From: Moraxellaceae bacterium
GTDB taxonomy: Bacteria > Pseudomonadota > Gammaproteobacteria > Pseudomonadales > Moraxellaceae
Length of the DNA stretch: 64,000 nt
Reading direction: 5' to 3'
Assembly: GCA_030680295.1 (NCBI GenBank)
Contig: JAUXVU010000023.1
Coordinates: 186,001-250,000, forward strand
The notes under the pieces are model-generated. The model was not told where the DNA came from. It did no database searches and worked only from the letters and a program-made list of their open reading frames with translations. The position numbers were made by a program, and so were the translations under genes. Below, piece after piece: positions 20,897-29,860 of the stretch. The number at the start of each line of letters is the position of its first letter. Positions within the stretch are counted from its first letter, which is position 1.

Positions 20897-22351
20897 TTAA
20901 ATGCCTACAGGCAAATGAATGTACTGCGTACCGGCTACTTGCTCGGCCAAACGCATAACTTGGCAGCTATAGCCCATTTCATTGTCATACCAGACATACA
21001 AATTGGCACGATTACCGTTAACAATAGTTGCTTGAGCATCAAACACGCCGGCTGAACGCGAGCCGATGTAATCCGACGACACAACCTCAGTTGAGTTGGT
21101 GAAATCGATTTGCTCTTGCAGGCCTGAATGCAGTGACACCTGACGTAGGTACTCGTTAATTTCTTCTTTAGTTGCCGCTTTTTCCAGCGATAGACTCAGA
21201 ATTGCCATCGACACATTAGGTGTTGGCACACGAATCGAGTTACCCGTGAGCTTACCCATTAACTCAGGCAATGCCTTCGCAACAGCCTTGGCCGCACCCG
21301 TTTCGGTAATAACCATATTGAGTACAGCAGAACGACCACGGCGATCAGCCTTGTGATAGTTATCGATCAAGTTTTGGTCATTGGTAAAAGAGTGCACGGT
21401 TTCTACGTGACCTGCCTCAATACCAAACTTGTCATTCATGATTTTTAATACTGGCGTAATGGCATTAGTCGTACAGCTTGCGGCCGACAAAATGCGATCC
21501 GCATCGGTAACGGTGCCGTTATTTACGCCATACACGATATTTTTGATGTCGCCTTTAGCTGGCGCGGTCAAGATCACACGGTTCACACCGGGGCAGGTTA
21601 AGTGACGACCTAAACCGGCTTCGTCTTTTAGCTTACCGGTGTTGTCAATCAGCAAGGCGTTGTTGATACCATAAGCGGTGTAGTCAATATCTTCAGGCTG
21701 ACTTGCATAAATCACTTTAATGAAGTTGCCATTAGCAATAATGGCTTCGTTTTCTTCATCAATCGAAATTGTGCCTTCAAAGGGGCCATGAATTGAGTCG
21801 CGACGCAGCAAAGAGGCGCGCTTAGGCAGGTCACCATCGGTGGTTTTACGCACCACAATGGCTCGTAGACGCAAACCACCTTGTAAACCAGCCTGTTCTA
21901 TTAATAAACGCGCCAAAATGCGACCAATACGACCAAAACCATAAAGTACAACATCAGTTGGTTGACCATGTGCTTCAGCATCAAAGCCAGGCTTAACGGC
22001 AGCTTCTACAAATGAACGCAGGTCTTGGCCTTGGCCTTTTTCACGAAAATCGATAGCAATACGGCCGATATCAATAATGCAAGGTCCCAGACCTAGGTCT
22101 TTAACAATTTCTAGGATGGGATAGGTATCAACCACCGACAAATCACCAGCAATCATGCGCACACGGCGGTGATGCTTAAGGATCTGGATGACCGAACGGT
22201 TGACCAGTGTGCGGCCGAAAACCGAAATAACGACATTGCGTTCGCGATAAATATGACCAATGACCGGGATCATTGATTCGGCAATCGCCTCACGGTTTTT
22301 CCAACGACCAAAATGGTCAGCCTGCAGTGCTTTGATGGTTTCCACGGACAC
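20897..22351 (-). CDS. gap: Long-form glyceraldehyde-3-phosphate dehydrogenase
   Basis: 484-residue GAPDH. The Rossmann motif VLYGFGRIGR starts only at about residue 135, so the protein carries an extra N-terminal region of about 130 residues absent from the 330-residue glycolytic enzyme. The catalytic SAASCTTNAITP motif and the C-terminal YDNEMGYSCQVMRL are intact. GTG 22351 is preferred because GAGG lies 8 nt upstream; TTG 22357 is too close to it. A long GAPDH next to nqr is also found in Pseudomonas aeruginosa. The direction of the reaction in vivo (glycolytic or gluconeogenic) is not shown by the sequence. Confidence 0.92.
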   Translation of the reverse strand: MSVETIKALQADHFGRWKNREAIAESMIPVIGHIYRERNVVISVFGRTLVNRSVIQILKHHRRVRMIAGDLSVVDTYPILEIVKDLGLGPCIIDIGRIAIDFREKGQGQDLRSFVEAAVKPGFDAEAHGQPTDVVLYGFGRIGRILARLLIEQAGLQGGLRLRAIVVRKTTDGDLPKRASLLRRDSIHGPFEGTISIDEENEAIIANGNFIKVIYASQPEDIDYTAYGINNALLIDNTGKLKDEAGLGRHLTCPGVNRVILTAPAKGDIKNIVYGVNNGTVTDADRILSAASCTTNAITPVLKIMNDKFGIEAGHVETVHSFTNDQNLIDNYHKADRRGRSAVLNMVITETGAAKAVAKALPELMGKLTGNSIRVPTPNVSMAILSLSLEKAATKEEINEYLRQVSLHSGLQEQIDFTNSTEVVSSDYIGSRSAGVFDAQATIVNGNRANLYVWYDNEMGYSCQVMRLAEQVAGTQYIHLPVGI

Positions 22352-22451
22352 GGTCAATTCCTCTGGCTGCTAAATTCTGAGGTTGCGAAGTTTAAGGCCT
22401 TAAGTCTCAAGTCGCTACCCCTGAAAAGATAAACGGTGGCGCGATAAGCGA

Positions 22452-23231
22452 TTAGGCGCCTTCTGGGCGGGTAAAGACGATGTCATCACCTCGGCTCAGT
22501 TCCGCACTAAATGAATAACCATCTAAGTCAAATTCACGAATATTGGCAATATTGTTAACTCGCTCTTTAATAAGCCAAGCCGCCATGCGCCCGCGCGCTT
22601 TTTTGGCAAAAAAACTAATCACTTTGAACTGGCCGTTTTTTTCATCCTTAAATTGTGGCGTAACCACTTGCGCCTCAAGCTTCTTTAAGTTGACTGCTTT
22701 GAAGTACTCATTAGAAGCCAAATTAATTAAGATCTTGTCGCCCTGCTCGACCAATGCTTGATTGAGTCCCTGCGTTAGACTATCGCCCCAAAAAGCATAT
22801 AGATTGCGACCACGTGAAGTAGCTAGCTCAGTACCCATTTCTAAACGATACGGCAGCATCAGATCCAAAGGTCGTAGCAGACCATACAGGCCAGATAACA
22901 TACGAAAGTGCTGCTGAGCATAATTAAGGTCATCATGCTTAAACTGCTCAACCGCTAAACCGGTATAAACATCGCCTTTAAAGGCATAAATAGCAGGGCG
23001 ACCTTCCGGTAGTTGGTACTCTGGTTGCCAACTGGCGAAGCGCGCCACATTTAAAGCAGCCAACTTATCCGACAAGGACATCAGCTCAGCAATCTCTTGT
23101 GGTGACTTCGCACTTAATACCTCGATTAACTCTTGTGAGTCGGCCAAATAATCAGGCCATGTCACCTCAAGACCTTCCGGCAAAGGCGAATCGTAATCTA
23201 AGGTTTTTGCGGGCGAGACAACCGATAACAT
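22452..23231 (-). CDS. yaaA: Peroxide-stress protein YaaA
   Basis: DUF328-family protein (259 residues) that in E. coli lowers intracellular free iron during peroxide stress. Diagnostic blocks: SVVSPAKTLDYDSPLP at the N-terminus, YAFKGDVYTGL, LSGLYGLLRPLDLMLPYRLEMGT, and SFFAKKARGRMA. ATG 23231 has GGGAG 5 nt upstream. Divergent from a metallo-hydrolase gene. Confidence 0.94.
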   Translation of the reverse strand: MLSVVSPAKTLDYDSPLPEGLEVTWPDYLADSQELIEVLSAKSPQEIAELMSLSDKLAALNVARFASWQPEYQLPEGRPAIYAFKGDVYTGLAVEQFKHDDLNYAQQHFRMLSGLYGLLRPLDLMLPYRLEMGTELATSRGRNLYAFWGDSLTQGLNQALVEQGDKILINLASNEYFKAVNLKKLEAQVVTPQFKDEKNGQFKVISFFAKKARGRMAAWLIKERVNNIANIREFDLDGYSFSAELSRGDDIVFTRPEGA

Positions 23232-23274
23232 AAGCACTCCCTGACTAACCAAGCTAAATAATTAACGCTAGTAT

Positions 23275-24207
23275 ATGGAGCTGTGCGTTTTGGCGCATCC
23301 ACAAAACTTGGAGTTTAGTTTGACTGACTCACAAACACTAACGCTATCCCAGTGGCCGACGCTTGAAATCAGCGCTGAAACCACGGTGAAATTAAGTGCA
23401 TCCGTGTGGCGTGTCACTGCTGCCAATCCCGGCTTAATGACCGGCCCTGGCACCAACAGCTATGTACTCATTGGTGAAAGTTGCTGCGCGATTGTTGATC
23501 CAGGCCCTGATGATGCAGCGCATCGTGAGGCACTTCTGGCTGCTGTAGCCGACACAGGTAAGCCGCTCAAATTTATTTTGCTAACACATACCCACCGCGA
23601 TCACTCACCCGGCAGCAGTGCCTTGGTTGCAGCAACCGGTGCTCGCATTTTGGGCTGCCCTCCGTTGGCTAATGACCCCAGTCAAGACCGTGACACGGTG
23701 ATTGACGAAGTACTGATCGACCAGCAACAGTGGTTAGGATTGGGCTGGACACTACAAGTTGTTGCCACACCGGGCCATGTGGAAAATCATTTATGCTTTT
23801 TTTGCCCACACGAAGGCTGGCTGATCACTGGTGATCATTTAATTCAAGGCTCTACCGTAGTGATTATCCCGCCACATGGTCGTTTAGCTGACTACATAAG
23901 TTCTTTGGAAAAACTATTAGCCTTTCCAATTGAGGCTATTTTGCCCGGCCACGGTAAAGCCATGTTAGCGGCACACGATGTCATTCGTGGCACCATCACT
24001 CACCGTCAGCAACGTGAACAGAAAGTACTAGAGCGCTTTGCCGTCGGCCATCAGCAAACGCTCATGCAACTGGTTGAAACAGTCTACGATGATGTGCAGC
24101 CTTGGCTACATCCCGTTGCACGCTTTAGCTTATTGGCTCATCTAATTAAGCTTGCTGATGAAGGACGTGTTCGCCAGGATGACGATCACTGGCAACGATT
24201 GCACTGA
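23275..24207 (+). CDS. MBL-fold metallo-hydrolase (LACTB2-like)
   Basis: Metallo-beta-lactamase-fold hydrolase with a full dinuclear site: THTHRDH, TPGHVENH, GDHLIQG and the final LPGHGKAM His. The family resembles LACTB2/glyoxalase-II-like proteins, some of which act on RNA; the substrate here is unknown. Up to 310 residues from ATG 23275, which has no ribosome site. TTG 23320 has GGAG at the correct distance and would give 295 residues, so the true start may be there. A C-terminal winged-helix-like tail (RFSLLAHLIKL) is present. Confidence 0.85.
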   Translation: MELCVLAHPQNLEFSLTDSQTLTLSQWPTLEISAETTVKLSASVWRVTAANPGLMTGPGTNSYVLIGESCCAIVDPGPDDAAHREALLAAVADTGKPLKFILLTHTHRDHSPGSSALVAATGARILGCPPLANDPSQDRDTVIDEVLIDQQQWLGLGWTLQVVATPGHVENHLCFFCPHEGWLITGDHLIQGSTVVIIPPHGRLADYISSLEKLLAFPIEAILPGHGKAMLAAHDVIRGTITHRQQREQKVLERFAVGHQQTLMQLVETVYDDVQPWLHPVARFSLLAHLIKLADEGRVRQDDDHWQRLH

Positions 24208-24256
24208 GATAACGTAAACTATGGAGCAACACCCGCTGTTGCCAAGGAACCGATTT

Positions 24257-25615
24257 ATGTCTGATGACCGCCTTTCTCGCCTAAAAACAGGGGCCTTTGA
24301 GCGTCGATTTTCGATTGCTAAAGCCTCTGTCGTTGCCGGCAGTCGATTAGCAGCATCAGCAGCAGGCTCGATGTTTTCAGCCCCAGAGGATCGCGCCAGC
24401 ACCCGCCGTCGCGCCTTAGGTGAGCAAGCCGAATACTTAGTCCGCGAGATGGGCAAACTCAAGGGCAGCGTCGTGAAGATTGGCCAAATGATGGCGCTTT
24501 ATGGTGAACACTTCTTGCCACCAGAGATCACCAGCGCACTACACAAACTCAATGACAGCACCACCGCACTACACTGGCATACCTTAGAGCCGATTGTTCG
24601 TGCTGAGTTAGGCTCACGTTTTGACGATCTCGAAATCAACCCCGAGCCATTAGGCGCCGCTTCTTTAGCACAAGTTCACCGTGCTCGCCGGCGCAGTGAT
24701 GGCAAAGAGCTTGTGCTAAAAATTCAATATCCAGGTGTGGCCGATGCCATTGACTCCGACTTAGCACTGGTCACGCATATGTTGAAACTGACCCGTGCTG
24801 TGCCACAAACCCGTGACTTTGATGAATGGTTAGATGAAGTGCGTCATATGATGCACCGGGAAGTGAACTATCCGTTGGAGGCCGAAACCACACGCCACTT
24901 TCGCGACTACCTAAAAGATGATCCGCGCTTTGTTGTGCCGCAAATTTTTTCCGAATATTGCACCGAACGTTTATTAGTCATGTCCTATGAATCAGGTGTG
25001 CCAGTAAACAGTGCCGAGGTATTAGCGCTATCTCCACAAAGGCGAAATGCCATCGCTATCGCAGCGTTAGAAATCTGCTGCAAAGAAGTGTTTTTATGGG
25101 GACAAATTCAGACAGATCCTAATTTTGGTAATTACTTACTACGCCTAGGTGATGGCGGCGACACCCCTGACCGCATCATCTTGCTGGACTTTGGCGCAGT
25201 ACGTGATTTCCCCGACGACTTGCTGTCACTGGCACGTGGACTAACTAAAGCCGCGTTTAACAGTGACCGTGACGCCATGCTTGAAGCCATGAAAGGCTTT
25301 CGATTTTTTGATGGCTTACAGGCCAGCACGCGTGAAAGCTTTATCGAGCTGGCATTCTTAGCCTTTGAGCCATTTTCTGACCTTAGCCAAGTGCCACGGG
25401 AAGTGTTAAATGCTGATGGCGATTATTGCTGGGCCAGAAGTCGCCTACATGTTCGTGCCACTAGCTTGGCAGCTCGTTCGGCGGCCAGTAAGCAGTTTTC
25501 TGTGCCACCTAAAGAATTCATGTTTTTAAGTCGCAAATTTATGGGGGCCTACACTTTCATGACGGTGATGGACGCACAAATCCGCGCCCGCGACTTACTG
25601 GCACGCTATCTTTAG
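24257..25615 (+). CDS. ABC1/UbiB-family atypical kinase
   Basis: 452-residue ABC1 (ADCK/COQ8-like) protein. The KxGQ motif is in VVKIGQMMALYG, the Ala-rich nucleotide loop in LGAASLAQVH, the Lys in LVLKIQYPGV, and the DFG in LLDFGAVRDFP. ATG 24257 is chosen (AAGGA 8 nt upstream). Members act as ATPases or kinases supporting ubiquinone or lipid metabolism; this is not the ubiquinone-operon UbiB, since no C-terminal membrane helices are seen. It follows the metallo-hydrolase gene by 49 nt. Confidence 0.85.
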   Translation: MSDDRLSRLKTGAFERRFSIAKASVVAGSRLAASAAGSMFSAPEDRASTRRRALGEQAEYLVREMGKLKGSVVKIGQMMALYGEHFLPPEITSALHKLNDSTTALHWHTLEPIVRAELGSRFDDLEINPEPLGAASLAQVHRARRRSDGKELVLKIQYPGVADAIDSDLALVTHMLKLTRAVPQTRDFDEWLDEVRHMMHREVNYPLEAETTRHFRDYLKDDPRFVVPQIFSEYCTERLLVMSYESGVPVNSAEVLALSPQRRNAIAIAALEICCKEVFLWGQIQTDPNFGNYLLRLGDGGDTPDRIILLDFGAVRDFPDDLLSLARGLTKAAFNSDRDAMLEAMKGFRFFDGLQASTRESFIELAFLAFEPFSDLSQVPREVLNADGDYCWARSRLHVRATSLAARSAASKQFSVPPKEFMFLSRKFMGAYTFMTVMDAQIRARDLLARYL

Positions 25616-25674
25616 AGTCTGTTGTTCTTAAAAATACACTTTGCAAAACTGCTCAGTCAGTCTATGTTTGCGCG

Positions 25675-25688
25675 TGACTATATAGTCT
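25675..25688. promoter_or_regulatory. TGACY-N4-RGTC palindrome, site C
   Basis: Reads TGAC-TATATA-GTCT and contains the perfect 12-bp palindrome GACTATATAGTC. It lies 57 nt upstream of the acyl-CoA dehydrogenase ATG. Inferred operator. Confidence 0.55.
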
Positions 25689-25711
25689 GCGCGATACGGC
25701 CGCGCCTTTTT
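25689..25711 (+). terminator. Possible short GC hairpin with T-run
   Basis: GCGCG / CGCGC five-bp stem with a 7-nt loop, followed by CTTTTTC. It could terminate the ABC1-kinase transcript or lie in the leader of the acyl-CoA dehydrogenase mRNA. The stem is short, so confidence is low. Confidence 0.35.
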
Positions 25712-25744
25712 CATAAATAGCCGGTTAAAACATAGGGACTCACC

Positions 25745-26902
25745 ATGAAATTTACTGAAGAACACGAAGCACTTCGCCGCACCGCTCGCCAATTCGTTGA
25801 AAACAACGTCAATCCACATGTTGACGAGTGGGAAGAAGCTGGTCGTTTTCCTGCTCATAAACTTTTCAAGCAAATGGGTGACTTAGGCTTGCTGGGTATT
25901 TGCAAACCCGTTGAAGACGGCGGCTCTGGCTTGGACTACTCCTATAATATGGTGGTGGTTGAGGAATTAGGTCGTATTGGCTGTGGCGGCATCCCCATGG
26001 CCATTGGTGTACAAACTGACATGGCCACGCCCGCTATTGCGCGTTTTGGCTCACCCGAACTACGCGCTAAATTCCTGCGTCCTGCTATAGCAGGCGACAT
26101 GGTGACATCCATTGCAGTGAGTGAAGTGCACGCCGGCTCTGATGTCGCTGCCATCAAAACTCGCGCGGTAAAAGATGGTGACGATTACGTCATTAACGGC
26201 TCAAAAATGTGGATCACTAACAGTCTGCAAGCCGACTTTTTCTGTCTGCTGGCCAACACCAGTGATGAAGGCCCATACAACAACAAATCGTTGATTATTG
26301 TGCCGGCAAAAACACCCGGCATTTCATTCTCTAAACCCATCAACAAGTTAGGCCAACGCAGCTCGGATACCGCGCAGGTATTTTTTGATGATGTACGCGT
26401 GCCACAAAGCAACTTAATTGGTGCCGAAGGCATGGGCTTCATGATGCAAATGATGCAATTTCAAGAGGAGCGTATCTTTTGTGCCGCCAGTGCACTCGGT
26501 GGTTTAAGTAAGTGTATTGAACTAACTGTAGACTACGCACGCTCACGCATGATTTACGGCAAGCCTTTACTGGATCAACAAGTGGTGCATTACCGCTTAG
26601 CCGAACTACAAACTGAAATTGAATGTTTGCGTGGTTTGGTGCACTCAGTATGTGAACAACATGTGGCGGGTGAAAATGTCACCATGTTGGCTTCCATGGC
26701 CAAATTAAAGTCCGGTCGCTTAATGCGTGAAGTCACCGATAGCTGCTTGCAGTACTGGGGTGGCCAAGGCTTTACTTGGGATAACCCCTTGGCACGCGCC
26801 TATCGCGACGGCCGCTTGGCTTCAATTGGCGGTGGTGCCGATGAAGTCATGCTGGGCATTATCTGTAAATTAAATGGCACTCTGCCATCCAAAAAACGCT
26901 AA
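25745..26902 (+). CDS. Acyl-CoA dehydrogenase
   Basis: FAD-dependent first step of beta-oxidation, 385 residues. ACAD blocks: ITNSLQADFF, the flavin-contact SEVHAGSDVAAI segment, FQEERIFCAASALGG, and the C-terminal YWGGQGFTWDNPLARAYRDGR followed by IGGGADEVM. AGGGA precedes the ATG. Monocistronic: a strong terminator follows. Chain-length preference cannot be read from the sequence. The palindrome at 25675 suggests control with other lipid genes. Confidence 0.93.
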   Translation: MKFTEEHEALRRTARQFVENNVNPHVDEWEEAGRFPAHKLFKQMGDLGLLGICKPVEDGGSGLDYSYNMVVVEELGRIGCGGIPMAIGVQTDMATPAIARFGSPELRAKFLRPAIAGDMVTSIAVSEVHAGSDVAAIKTRAVKDGDDYVINGSKMWITNSLQADFFCLLANTSDEGPYNNKSLIIVPAKTPGISFSKPINKLGQRSSDTAQVFFDDVRVPQSNLIGAEGMGFMMQMMQFQEERIFCAASALGGLSKCIELTVDYARSRMIYGKPLLDQQVVHYRLAELQTEIECLRGLVHSVCEQHVAGENVTMLASMAKLKSGRLMREVTDSCLQYWGGQGFTWDNPLARAYRDGRLASIGGGADEVMLGIICKLNGTLPSKKR

Positions 26903-26960
26903 AAACGTGACCGCCTAGCCGCAGGCAGGCATCCACGTCAAGTCTTGCGGCTTAACACCA

Positions 26961-27002
26961 AGGCAGTTACCGTAGCGAACACAACGGTAACTGCCTTTTT
27001 TT
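26961..27002 (+). terminator. Strong terminator after acyl-CoA dehydrogenase gene
   Basis: Thirteen-bp perfect stem (arms 26961-26973 and 26984-26996) with a 10-nt loop and a seven-T run. It separates the dehydrogenase gene from the acyl-CoA synthetase gene. Confidence 0.93.
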
Positions 27003-27018
27003 GCTTTAGGACCTTGCT

Positions 27019-28848
27019 ATGTCTCAACACCAAGATGTGATTTCGCCACTCGATGTTATTCGCCGCCTGCCATCGTTGGCACGCAAAATGCCGCGCATGA
27101 TCAATGGCCTAATGTTAGCCAACAGCACTGACAACACTACACCAGCAGGTTTGGCATGGGCGTTTGAGCAAGCCACACAAGAGAACCCGCATGGCAAGGC
27201 CATCATGTATCAGGACCAGTCCTATACTTATGCCGAGTTTAATCAGTGGGCCAATCGCATCAGCCATTTTTTTCTACAGCAGGGCTTACGCAAAGGTGAT
27301 GTTGCTGTTGTTCTGATTGAAAACCGTCCAGAACTGTTAGCCACAGTATTGGGTCTTGCTAAACTCGGTGTTGTCGCCGCCATGGTGAACACCTCACAAA
27401 GTGGCAAAGTGTTAACACACAGCGTGAACTTAGTTGAACCAAAAGCAATTATTGCTGGTGCTGAGTGTGTGCAAAACCTGATCGATGTTCAGGCCAACCT
27501 CAACATTGACGACAATGCCATGTACTGGTTTGCCGATAACGACACACAGCGTGACGCAGGTGATGCCCCTTTAGGCTGGCGCAACCTCGCTATCGAAATC
27601 CAAGGCAGCCCAAGTTATAACCCTCCGACCGCCAAACAAATCTACCGTCCAGATGGACTGTTTTATATCTATACTTCGGGCACAACGGGCTTGCCTAAAG
27701 CCGCCATTTTTAACAATGGTCGTTGGATGAAGGCCTACGGTGGACTCGGCTTTAGCTTGGACTTAAATCGTCAAGATGTGTTGTATGCCACCCTGCCGTT
27801 TTATCACGCGACTGCTATGGTGGTGTGTTGGGGCTCTGTCATTGCTGGGCGCTCAGGCTTGGCAATTCGTCGCAAGTTCTCTGCCAGCGAATTCTGGAAC
27901 GATTGCCGTCGTTATAACGCCACCGCCTTTGGTTATGTTGGAGAGTTGTGCCGCTATTTATTAGAAAAGCCGGTATCTGCAGACGACCGCAATAACCGTG
28001 TGACTAAAATTGTCGGCAACGGCTTACGCCCCAGCATTTGGGGCACATTCAAAGAGCGCTTTGGCATTGAAGTTGTTGCTGAACTCTACGCCTCATCAGA
28101 AGGCAATGTCGGCTTTACTAACATTTTCAACTTTGACAACACCGTGGGCTTCTCGCCACTGCCTTATGCCTTGGTGCAGTATGACAAAGAAAAAGAAGAG
28201 CCGGTCCGCAACAAAAAAGGTTACTTCATCAAAGTTAAACCGGGCCAAGTCGGTTTGTTAATTGGTGAAATCACCGATAAAACTCCATTTGATGGTTATA
28301 CCGACCCAGAAAAAAGTGCCAAATGTGTGTTTGAAAATGTCTTCAAAAAAGGCGACCGCTATTTCAACACCGGCGACTTAATGCGCGAAATTGGCTTCCG
28401 TCATGCTCAGTTTGTTGATCGCACCGGTGACACCTTCCGCTGGAAAGGTGAAAACGTGTCAACAACCGAAGTCGAAAACATCATGACCGAACACCCTGCC
28501 CTAGCAGAAGCCGTGGTGTATGGCGTAGAAATCGCAGACACCAATGGCCGTGCTGGTATGGCAGCCATTACACCACATGAAGGTCACTCAGTAGATTTTG
28601 CTAACTTGCTCAGTCACTTAAAGCGTGAATTACCACACTATTCAGTGCCAGTATTTTTACGTGTTAAACAAGCAATGGAAACCACAGGCACCTTCAAATA
28701 CCAAAAGAACAATCTGAAAACAGAAAGTTTTGATCCTAGCAAGGTCGACAGCGAGCCACTGTATGTATTGCTGCCAGGCACCAACGAATACACCCCGTTA
28801 ACCGACGAAATATTTGCCAATATTAATGCCGGAAAATACCGCTTCTAA
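27019..28848 (+). CDS. FATP-type long-chain acyl-CoA synthetase
   Basis: AMP-forming ligase of 609 residues that activates long or very long-chain fatty acids. The AMP-binding motif is YTSGTTGLPKAA, followed by the FATP/VLACS-type region GDRYFNTGDLM and the ENVSTTEVE hinge. Resemblance is to FATP/FadD6 rather than E. coli FadD. AGGA lies upstream of ATG 27019. The stop is 3 nt from that of the convergent ferredoxin gene. Confidence 0.9.
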   Translation: MSQHQDVISPLDVIRRLPSLARKMPRMINGLMLANSTDNTTPAGLAWAFEQATQENPHGKAIMYQDQSYTYAEFNQWANRISHFFLQQGLRKGDVAVVLIENRPELLATVLGLAKLGVVAAMVNTSQSGKVLTHSVNLVEPKAIIAGAECVQNLIDVQANLNIDDNAMYWFADNDTQRDAGDAPLGWRNLAIEIQGSPSYNPPTAKQIYRPDGLFYIYTSGTTGLPKAAIFNNGRWMKAYGGLGFSLDLNRQDVLYATLPFYHATAMVVCWGSVIAGRSGLAIRRKFSASEFWNDCRRYNATAFGYVGELCRYLLEKPVSADDRNNRVTKIVGNGLRPSIWGTFKERFGIEVVAELYASSEGNVGFTNIFNFDNTVGFSPLPYALVQYDKEKEEPVRNKKGYFIKVKPGQVGLLIGEITDKTPFDGYTDPEKSAKCVFENVFKKGDRYFNTGDLMREIGFRHAQFVDRTGDTFRWKGENVSTTEVENIMTEHPALAEAVVYGVEIADTNGRAGMAAITPHEGHSVDFANLLSHLKRELPHYSVPVFLRVKQAMETTGTFKYQKNNLKTESFDPSKVDSEPLYVLLPGTNEYTPLTDEIFANINAGKYRF

Positions 28849-28851
28849 GAC

Positions 28852-29103
28852 CTAGTATCTGCCCAGTGTCAGCCGAACGGTTGATGCTGGGCGGGCTGAA
28901 CACAGCAGTACCAAGTCATCACCGGGATCAAGACTAGGATCATCATAAGCAACTTGACCTTCTATAAGCTGCGCTGCACATGCGTGACACTGTCCAGAAC
29001 GACATCCTGAGTCGGTATAAAGACCAATTGCATCAACCCAATCTAATAAGCAGGAAAACGTGTCATCCCAGTCGTACCATTGGCCGTTAACCTCAACTTG
29101 CAT
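28852..29103 (-). CDS. [2Fe-2S] plant-type ferredoxin
   Basis: 83-residue electron carrier with the Cys pattern of plant-type ferredoxins: Cys34, Cys39 and Cys42 in SGCRSGQCHAC, and Cys68 in VLLCSA. AGGAG precedes ATG 29103. Divergent from a TetR gene. Its redox partner is not obvious next door; the diiron and monooxygenase genes at 36-38 kb would need an electron donor, but that link is speculative. Confidence 0.9.
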   Translation of the reverse strand: MQVEVNGQWYDWDDTFSCLLDWVDAIGLYTDSGCRSGQCHACAAQLIEGQVAYDDPSLDPGDDLVLLCSARPASTVRLTLGRY

Positions 29104-29242
29104 TATTTATGCTCCTTTCGATATAGAATAATTACAGTCTTTGACGCTAATCGGTTAATCAATACCTTTTACCGCTTCTTAGATTGCATTTTGTTTATAT
29201 CAACACCACTATCCACGCTGATAATTACTAGTTACCCAGACC

Positions 29243-29860
29243 ATGCAAACTCTTGATGAACGCGCTGTAGCCCGCAAACCTCGCTTACCTAAAACCATTG
29301 CCCGTTTAAATGGTATTTTAGATGAAGCTGAAAAGATTATTTTAGAAATCGGCCTAGAAGGCTTCTCCATTCCGATATTGGCTGCACGCCTGAACTATAC
29401 ACGGGCCAGCATATATCGCTTTTATCCCACTCCGCATGCCATTTTAAATGAGCTTTCACTGCGCTACTTTGATGAGTCCGCAGAGAAAGTAGCCACGCTG
29501 GCAGCTGAGCATATGGATTTACCGTGGCGCGAGCTTGTCGGCAAATTGGTGGGATTTATTGCCGATTATTACAACTCCAAACCAATCACTCTCATTCTGT
29601 TGCTTGGCGGTGCGATGACCGACAAAACATACAGAATTCAAGAAATCACCAACCAACGCTTAGGTGGCGCACTGCGTCTTTTACTAGAGGCGCGTGGTTT
29701 AAGTGTGCCGGTAGAGCCCGATGTAGCATGGTTAGCAGTCGATATTAGCGACACTATTATGCGTCACTCAAACTATCGCCATGGCCGCATCACCGATGCC
29801 TACCGCGACGAAGTCATTCGTGCCACAGTGGCCTATCTAGAAACCTATATCAAAGATTAA
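29243..29860 (+). CDS. TetR-family transcriptional regulator
   Basis: 205-residue regulator. The HTH lies at about residues 25-70 ([37 protein letters not shown]). Divergent from the ferredoxin gene, its most likely target along with itself. The shared spacer holds no copy of the TGACY-N4-RGTC palindrome. The stop overlaps the gor stop by 4 nt (TTAA). Confidence 0.87.
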   Translation: MQTLDERAVARKPRLPKTIARLNGILDEAEKIILEIGLEGFSIPILAARLNYTRASIYRFYPTPHAILNELSLRYFDESAEKVATLAAEHMDLPWRELVGKLVGFIADYYNSKPITLILLLGGAMTDKTYRIQEITNQRLGGALRLLLEARGLSVPVEPDVAWLAVDISDTIMRHSNYRHGRITDAYRDEVIRATVAYLETYIKD

